Below, one piece after another: positions 54,301-57,678 of a stretch of DNA of 57,678 nucleotides (positions within the stretch are counted from its first letter, which is position 1; every line of letters starts with the position of its first letter). A program made the position numbers and the translations under genes. The notes under the pieces were generated by a model. It saw nothing but the letters and a program-made list of their open reading frames with translations, ran no database searches and was not told the origin of the DNA. The DNA is taken from contig JANYJJ010000132.1 of the NCBI GenBank assembly GCA_025358485.1, forward strand, positions 1-57,678, in the 5' to 3' direction. The stretch is from Burkholderiales bacterium. Its GTDB lineage: Bacteria > Pseudomonadota > Gammaproteobacteria > Burkholderiales > Burkholderiaceae_C.

Positions 54301-55121
54301 TACGGGCTTATGGCGGTGACATGTTGGGCAACGTTTGGCGCTTTGATGTGAACGATTCCGAACTTCCGGCCGGCCGAGAAGCCACGTTGCTGGGCCAGGC
54401 GAAGGACAGCAGCGGTTCGCCCCAGCCGATCACCACACGCCCTGAGTTGGCCGAGATCGATGGCAAGCCGATGGTGTTTGTCGGAACTGGGCGCTTATTG
54501 GGTGCGCTTGACGTGACTGATGTTCAAACGCAGTCGATCTACGGAATTGTTGACAAACTCACCGGCAGCCCGGTGTATGCCAACTTGCGCAACGCGCTCA
54601 AACCCATGGTTTTGAGCGCAGCAGCACGCACCGCTGCGTCTGCGCGCACAGTCCAATGCGACGCGACTCAGGCCGCGCGCTGTGCGTCGAAAGATGGTTG
54701 GGTTCTCGATCTGCCCGATGCTGGCGAACGCAACAACATTGACATGATTCTTATCCGCAACACCCTTGTGGCCGGAACCAACGTGCCGAACACCAGCGCT
54801 TGCGGCAAGGGCGGTGATTACTGGTTGAACTACATTGACTTTGCAAGCGGTGAATCCAACGGCGCGTTTGACGGGGCAGCGGTCTCGTCCACATCAGCGG
54901 TTTCTAAGTTTGGTCGCAATTCGCTGATCACTGGATTGAGCATCCTGGACTTGTCAAAAACTCCTGGCGGTGGCGGTTCCACTCCCTACAGGGTGTTGAC
55001 GCGCGACACCAGCGACGGAGCCACCGGGGCCAGCGGCATTGGTGGGTCATCACCTCTTTTTGTCAAAACACCGCCTCCAAAAGGTCGACGCATCAGCTGG
55101 CGCGAGATTCCGCAGAAGTGA
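48312..55121 (+). CDS. pilY1: Giant PilY1 pilus-tip adhesin with a repeat insertion in the vWA-like domain
   Basis: The 2269-residue protein is about twice the usual PilY1 size. Its signal peptide ends near residue 33. The vWA-like domain shows the MIDAS motif DTSGS at 59-63 and FTIMTTDGYWN at 340-350. It is then interrupted. Residues 414-588 are 25 heptads of pattern xSTxQxx. Residues 590-1330 hold 26 Cys-pair units, and a Ser/Pro/Gly linker leads to INALADVAQYYYATDL (1431), where the vWA-like domain resumes. The C-terminal beta-propeller (from about 1745) has GDIIGAQPVFV and YGGDMLGNVWRFDV. The loop before the latter lacks the acidic DxDxDxxxD pattern that binds calcium in Pseudomonas PilY1. 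It is predicted to cap the pilus and mediate adhesion. Confidence 0.95.
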   Translation: MNHLLDLSLRSRILFGACLSFVIGSLAPAVFAAQADISNTPITSARSALVKPNIMLLMDTSGSMGWTHMPDELETSIGVSSVGYKSAQCNALYYNPKTIYRIPKKPDGSLFATPSFTNAPYAGYVAYFAAPDTTDQSTVNLSSLFQAYAGKTLRNTGAASDTAQAAYYYVHSSGLVLGYTHPACADADTGADRAATGGGTWQRRLVTSTSGLASVTGVDERANFAIWYSFYRTRISLTKSAASLAFTPLTDTYRVGFITVRPNNLPTSGTFDQDKYVAIDDFNSTQRTSWFNKLFAQIPGGSSPAREGLARVGRHYGGKQDGINLGMSGDPVQYSCQQNFTIMTTDGYWNTQGETPGGGPVQLDGTTMVGNQDNNLANPLTPRPMYEGDPDGTGVVEDNRNTYSYGACGSFFYLSTQQFLASTVQNRQSTSQTTRTTTQVFVNTAQRLQSTYQALSSTSQTTLATTQNLSQTRQNLQTIRQNLQSTSQNIATTTSPTQTVTALKIATSQRLRSTSQFTLSTSQITRSTTQTLRSTTQNLLTSTQNLQSTTQQTRSTSQTLTSTSQASRNTTQTTTTSTQIRKSTSQTTSCDASTELCSFTPTCTPSAFVTCSTATTGPTLVASCTDDPASAGNSYKSTTCASSVIGPNGTASCSPQTANSGNSFTTVTCDTVTTPSTPVASCTPASANSGNGWTATNCTYVNSGPTASASCSNIAANSGNNFTQTSCSPNNTGPTPVASCSTQSPSSGNSWTTATCSNNNTTNVPVASCSPSSGNSGNGFTTTICSNNNNTPNTPVATCSPASPTAGNSYFTVTCNTNNGSPAGVSSCTPASANSGNNFTATVCTPNNTGPTGVDTCSGSAAGASNSWTTTTCGNNNTGPTGVASCSSSSRSSGNAWVTSTCANPTTTDVAVASCTNASANSGNSFTTTSCRTATTGPTASGSCTASGASAGNSFTTTTCPDVVTGPTAVGSCTPVAATAGNGWQKTTCGSSSTPTPVASCTPSGSVTCSTNTTTNVAVQSCTPSAANAGNGYTTTTCSTNDAANVPVASCSASSATSGNGWVTTTCPTPFTGSVTPVQTCTPVAPTSGNNYVATLCTVNNPAPSFVASCSPVPASSGNAWTTTTCGSVVTSNVGVASCTPSSPTSSNSFKTTTCPAPAVTTNVPVASCTAASAAAGNQWTATTCSNNNTSAAAASCSAAPATSANQWTAITCPAPTVNGPTGVASCTPMAADASNSWVATSCANPTTSNVAVQTCTAAAAGAGNGYTSTTCNTVAATDVPAASCSAGPANAGNAWTATSCRTATTGPTLNTACAADPASASNNYTATICTAVSGKKVSYITQRTVTTTVRTNGVLGAPSVNGPNTTGSGDVDGSCFIPGTEPPLTSYAAAPSTNAGPSGSGKPGPNPPSGCTSWPCATSVIATGSANGSINALADVAQYYYATDLRPSMPNTPEEGVPSVGTGPEADTAKWQHMTTFTVALGVSGTLNYLSDYKSSATLTGDFADLRTGARSWPLWPDPAVNAGPGNYGAWENPRSIDDFWHTAVNGRGQYFSASDSDSLVSGLADALADIDKQSSAGAAAGVSNSQPVTNDNLVFFSSYVTGDWTGDVSASEIVLATGDVSATNAWSAKDRLITKLGAACDNRNIYVIRPGVTTSLVDFSANTFACNGSGAPSGTARNALNAAELLNFDSSEVALFSQFPSMTAGSGGQQEKAAGANLVNFLRGQNGLEDFKAGDLNKLYRKRVAALGDIIGAQPVFVKEPRATYLDAGYAAFKSAQSGRTGMVYVAANDGMLHAFYAERSVADPLLGGQEAWAVIPSEVLPKLYKLADKNYAKNHQFYVDGSPVVEDVFDSATSQWSTMLVGGLNAGGKSYYALDITDPVNPVAKWEFKFSNTCFDSANASTAGADCHLGLTFGKPIITKLATGRWVVMVSSGYNNVRGAGSAGDGGGYLYVLDAKTGSILYKLETGAGSPSTPSNLGQLNAFIDDSSVSNMAVRAYGGDMLGNVWRFDVNDSELPAGREATLLGQAKDSSGSPQPITTRPELAEIDGKPMVFVGTGRLLGALDVTDVQTQSIYGIVDKLTGSPVYANLRNALKPMVLSAAARTAASARTVQCDATQAARCASKDGWVLDLPDAGERNNIDMILIRNTLVAGTNVPNTSACGKGGDYWLNYIDFASGESNGAFDGAAVSSTSAVSKFGRNSLITGLSILDLSKTPGGGGSTPYRVLTRDTSDGATGASGIGGSSPLFVKTPPPKGRRISWREIPQK
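49551..50075 (+). repeat. 21-bp coding repeat, 25 heptads of xSTxQxx in pilY1
   Basis: The frame is unbroken over 175 codons. Each 7-residue unit carries Ser-Thr at positions 2-3 and Gln at position 5 (for example QSTSQTT, RSTTQTL, KSTSQTT). Two units near the middle (ATTTSPT, QTVTALK) are degenerate and the other 23 keep the Gln. The array contains no Cys or Gly and few charged residues, apart from scattered Arg/Lys at unit edges. Copies differ in codons, so the period is conserved more strongly than the DNA. Confidence 0.9.
50079..52301 (+). repeat. Cysteine-pair repeat array in pilY1, 26 units of about 29 residues
   Basis: Typical units read VASC-x15-C followed by a 9-10 residue Asn/Thr/Pro linker such as SNNNTGPTG. 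Between the cysteines lies SGN or AGN, then an aromatic or Trp and TTT (SGNSWTTTTC type). By eye there are 26 units. Two are short (C-x7-C type, at the start and at about 51310), while the other 24 keep the 15-residue spacing. Each unit probably closes its own disulfide, giving a beads-on-string rod. Confidence 0.9.
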
Positions 55122-55140
55122 TGTGGGCTGTTGAATCGAC

Positions 55141-55971
55141 ATGACCGTGGCGGCGATTGCGGCCAGCGCCCGGGCGACACAAGCCAAGCTGCTCACGCTT
55201 GCATCGCCTCGCTTCGCGCTGAGCCTGCTGACAGTGATCGTCTTGCACAGCGCGGTCCTCATGCCATGGGTTTCGTCAATGAGGTCTCATCAGGTGTTGC
55301 CCGCGCAGCCCAGCATGAGCGTTCGTTTGCTCGCGGCATCGGACAACGGCGCTGCGACTTCGGTGCCGCTGGGCGGCACGCTGCCTGCTGCCGCACTGGC
55401 TTCGTCGATTGACGTGTCGCCGGTCGCCGTGACCGCGCCAAATCAGCGCGAAATTGCGCAGCCGCAATCCGCCGAATTGACGGTGTACCCAGCCGCATCC
55501 ACCCTGGCGGGCGCTGCGGTTCGCGCCGCAGCGCCCGCAGACGCCTTCGCGGCAAATCGTCCGGTTTCTGCCGCGTCCACTGAGCTGACCGCGACGAAAG
55601 CAGACGCAAAAAAACCGTTGAGTGAGCCCGTTGGTTTGCCACAAGCCCCCAGCTACTTCAGCGCAGGCACCCTTGACCCCGGCCCCAAGCCGCTGAATGA
55701 CATCAACCCCGACTACCCCGCTCGTGCCGGTCAGCAACAAGGCCTCGTGGTGCTGCGCTTGCTCATCAACGAGAAAGGCGTGGTGGACAACGTGGCGGTG
55801 GTGCGGTCCGCGCCAGCCGGTTACTTTGAAGAATCGGCGCTGCTGGCTTTTGGAACGGCGCTGTTTTCACCGGGCAAGTTGCTTGGGTTGGCGGTGAAAA
55901 GCCAAATCACTGTCGAGGTGGAATTCATGCCCATCAACCGTGGGGCGACGGTGTCGGGGCGCACTTACTGA
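55141..55971 (+). CDS. TonB-like protein downstream of pilY1
   Basis: The 276-residue protein has an N-terminal membrane helix (about 26-44), an Ala/Pro/Thr-rich periplasmic spacer (50-180) and a C-terminal TonB domain. The motif NPDYPARAGQQQGLVVLRL is followed by EKGVVDNVAVVRSAPAGYF. TonB domains contact outer-membrane receptors, but the N-terminus here lacks the usual His-containing helix for ExbB/ExbD that I would expect. No exbB or exbD is nearby. The start is 19 bp after pilY1. It could be a periplasmic partner of the pilus or an unrelated energy transducer. Confidence 0.8.
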   Translation: MTVAAIAASARATQAKLLTLASPRFALSLLTVIVLHSAVLMPWVSSMRSHQVLPAQPSMSVRLLAASDNGAATSVPLGGTLPAAALASSIDVSPVAVTAPNQREIAQPQSAELTVYPAASTLAGAAVRAAAPADAFAANRPVSAASTELTATKADAKKPLSEPVGLPQAPSYFSAGTLDPGPKPLNDINPDYPARAGQQQGLVVLRLLINEKGVVDNVAVVRSAPAGYFEESALLAFGTALFSPGKLLGLAVKSQITVEVEFMPINRGATVSGRTY

Positions 55972-56022
55972 CCTGGGGAGAGCCTGGCTGAAGCAGCGCA
56001 AGCTGTTCCGCAGCAAGCCCCA

Positions 56023-56047
56023 CCCCGTTCGCACTGAGGTATCGAAG
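56023..56047. repeat. REP-like half element C upstream of the RAYT gene
   Basis: CCCCGTTCGCACTGAGGTATCGAAG-type sequence (no second arm found) matches the left arms of the elements at 675 and 10977. It lies 82 bp before the transposase-like gene, where RAYT genes are normally flanked by their own REP sequences. Confidence 0.7.
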
Positions 56048-56128
56048 TGCCAGCGCCGCTCACGTTGATGGCGCGTCACTTAGAGTTCGTGGTCATCACC
56101 ACCCGAGCGCTTGGCGCCGACTTTCCTC

Positions 56129-56827
56129 ATGGCCCGCTTGAACCGTCTTGTTGTTGCTGGTCAGGCTCACCATGTGATTCACCGCGTGGTGTCTGGCGGC
56201 GTGGCGTTTGTTGACGCGACCGACCGGCAACTTTTCCTGCAGATCCTCAAGCGTTGCAGTGTTGAGCATGGCGTGGCGGTGCACGCCTACGTGCTGCTCG
56301 ACCATGAGTTTCAACTGCTGGCCACGCCCGACGAAGCCGATCAGCTCAGCCGCATGATGCAAGCCGTGGCGCGTTTTTATGTGCCTGCTTTCAACCGCCG
56401 CCATTCTCGGGCAGGAGCCTTGTGGCAAGGGCGTTTTCGGGCCGCGCCAGTGGCGGGCGCGCAGGCTTTGTTGGATTGCATGCGCTATCTGGAACAGGCA
56501 CCGCAGCGCGCTGGTTGGGCCGGCTCGCCGATGGAGTTCGACGGCTCCAGCGCGGCGCACCACACGGGTCGGGCCGCCGGTGCGTGGTTGGCGGCGGTGC
56601 CCACCGCGTCTGCCTACTGGGCATTGGGCAACACGCCGTTTGCACGTGATGCCGCGTATCAAGCCTTGCTGGAACGCCTTGTTTCGGCGGCTTTGGCGGC
56701 TTCGCTAGAGGCTTGTACACCTTTGGGTTGGGCGCTGACATCAGACGGTGCATCAACGGAACTGACGCGCTTGGCCCCGCGCAGGGTGACCGCCAAACCC
56801 AAGGGGCGACCGGTCAAAATGATATGA
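56129..56827 (+). CDS. REP-associated tyrosine transposase (RAYT) homologue with altered HUH motif
   Basis: The 232-residue protein belongs to the Y1/TnpA-REP family, whose members cut and join REP DNA. It begins MARLNRLVVAGQAHHVIHR, the standard opening. VAVHAYVLLDHEFQLLATP contains E60-F61-Q62 where relatives have H-x-H. Y120 in DCMRYLEQAPQRAG matches the catalytic Tyr, although the usual NPVRAG is changed to APQRAG. Metal binding is probably lost while DNA binding may remain. The ATG at 56129 is chosen by homology. The C-terminal 60 residues are variable. It lies between the TonB-like gene and gltB. Confidence 0.88.
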   Translation: MARLNRLVVAGQAHHVIHRVVSGGVAFVDATDRQLFLQILKRCSVEHGVAVHAYVLLDHEFQLLATPDEADQLSRMMQAVARFYVPAFNRRHSRAGALWQGRFRAAPVAGAQALLDCMRYLEQAPQRAGWAGSPMEFDGSSAAHHTGRAAGAWLAAVPTASAYWALGNTPFARDAAYQALLERLVSAALAASLEACTPLGWALTSDGASTELTRLAPRRVTAKPKGRPVKMI

Positions 56828-56862
56828 CCCTACTTAATTATTTCGAGGTAGCTGACTGAATT

Positions 56863-56883
56863 AAATAGCGTCTGACCCCATTT
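56863..56883. repeat. Imperfect palindrome downstream of the RAYT gene
   Basis: AAATAGCGTCTGACCCCATTT: AAAT and GTC on the left pair with GAC and ATTT on the right, with mismatches between. Similar GGGTCAGACCCC-type palindromes are often seen just after such transposase genes (from memory), so this may mark the edge of the inserted unit. The remaining gap to gltB shows nothing else. Confidence 0.5.
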
Positions 56884-56949
56884 ATTTCGACTTGAGCCCT
56901 TTGTTGCGGTGCAGTATTCTCGGTAAAACCCTGCGTTCCGGAGTTGCTC

Positions 56950-57678
56950 ATGAGCCTTTTTCCTGCCCTTACCCCAACCGCCCCCGACTCCTTCACCGCC
57001 AACGCAGAAGAATTGCGCTTGGCCGAACAAGACGGCCTGTATCGCGCAGCCAACGAAAAAGACGGTTGCGGCGTGGGTTTTGTGGCGCACATCAAGGGCC
57101 ACAAGTCGCACGGCATAGTTCAGCAGGGTTTGAAAATTCTCGAAAACCTAGACCACCGCGGCGCAGTGGGTGCCGACAAACTGATGGGCGATGGCGCTGG
57201 CATCCTCATCCAGATTCCCGACGAGTTTTACCGCGCTGAGATGGCGCGAGCGGGCACTGCCCCTGACGGCTCAGTCGGTGTGGACTTGCCGCAACCGGGT
57301 GAATACGGCGTCGGCCTGATCTTTTTGCCGAAAGAACATGCCTCTCGCCAAGCCTGCGAACAAGAGCTGGAACGCGCTGTGGTGGCCGAAGGCCAAGTGG
57401 TTTTGGGTTGGCGCGACGTGCCGGTCGATGCCGACTTGCCGATGTCGCCCACGGTGCGCGACAAAGAACCCAACATTCGGCAGATTTTCATTGGCCGTGG
57501 TCCCGATGTGATCGTGCCTGACGCGTTGGAACGCAAGCTCTACGTCATCCGCAAAACCGCCTCCAGCGCCATCCAAGCCCTCAAGCTCACGCACAGCCGC
57601 GAGTACTACGTGCCCAGCATGAGCTGCCGCACCGTCATTTACAAAGGCTTGTTGCTGGCAGGGCAGGTGGGGGCGTAC
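56950..57678 (+). CDS. gltB: Glutamate synthase large subunit (partial, N-terminal)
   Basis: The first 243 codons of the NADPH-dependent glutamate synthase alpha chain are visible, and the gene leaves the right edge. A propeptide of about 38 residues precedes DGCGVGFVAH; cleavage exposes the Cys that is the glutaminase nucleophile. ILENLDHRGAVGADKLMGDG is the class II amidotransferase block. The Arg and Asn residues for glutamine binding fall later in the domain. gltB after the pil-aro genes is the usual betaproteobacterial order, here extended by the minor-pilin operon and the RAYT gene. Confidence 0.95.
   Translation, partial: MSLFPALTPTAPDSFTANAEELRLAEQDGLYRAANEKDGCGVGFVAHIKGHKSHGIVQQGLKILENLDHRGAVGADKLMGDGAGILIQIPDEFYRAEMARAGTAPDGSVGVDLPQPGEYGVGLIFLPKEHASRQACEQELERAVVAEGQVVLGWRDVPVDADLPMSPTVRDKEPNIRQIFIGRGPDVIVPDALERKLYVIRKTASSAIQALKLTHSREYYVPSMSCRTVIYKGLLLAGQVGAY

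Overview
The window is GC-rich DNA from a betaproteobacterium of the order Burkholderiales. Gene content and protein character point to a Comamonadaceae-like organism. The main evidence is the mrcA / pilMNOPQ / aroK-aroB / gltB neighbourhood, a complete gsp cluster with a divergent gspC, a small Omp32-type porin, a cyaY/lptM pair and a Coq7-type hydroxylase. No rRNA, tRNA, CRISPR array or intact insertion sequence was seen.

Layout. (1) 1-9600: mixed housekeeping and conserved unknown genes. These are an Atm1-type exporter cut by the left edge, a YciA thioesterase, a zinc-ribbon membrane protein, a class V aminotransferase, a DsbA-fold isomerase, an SDR-like protein lacking its catalytic Tyr, phosphatidylserine decarboxylase, and an OmpA-type protein followed by a 696-residue membrane protein built of repeats. 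(2) 9700-21400: type II secretion, with gspG-H-I-J-K-L-M-N-D-E-F on the minus strand and gspC divergent. Most junctions overlap by a few bases. A REP-like hairpin with a 13-bp tandem array breaks the operon between gspE and gspF. (3) 21450-33400: a divergent CobT-like protein, ilvA, a predicted small RNA with anti-Shine-Dalgarno motifs, an OsmC protein, coq7, a porin, a five-gene peptide ABC transporter, lptM and cyaY. (4) 33400-57678: mrcA divergent from pilMNOPQ, an Ig-like lipoprotein, aroK, aroB, a pilin, the minor-pilin operon fimT-pilV-pilW-pilX-pilY1, a TonB-like gene, a REP-associated tyrosine transposase (RAYT) relative and the start of gltB.

How it works together: the window holds nearly all of a type II secretion machine and the inner-membrane, secretin and tip parts of a type IV pilus. 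Both need a prepilin peptidase encoded elsewhere. The most unusual gene is pilY1. Its von Willebrand A-like domain is interrupted by about 1000 residues containing 25 consecutive heptads of pattern xSTxQxx, then 26 cysteine-pair repeats (usually C-x15-C), like an extended tip stalk. Other items worth attention are the small RNA upstream of ilvA, three related REP-like elements together with a RAYT that has lost its HUH histidines, the CobT-like protein lacking both expected active-site glutamates, and the OmpA / repeat-protein pair.
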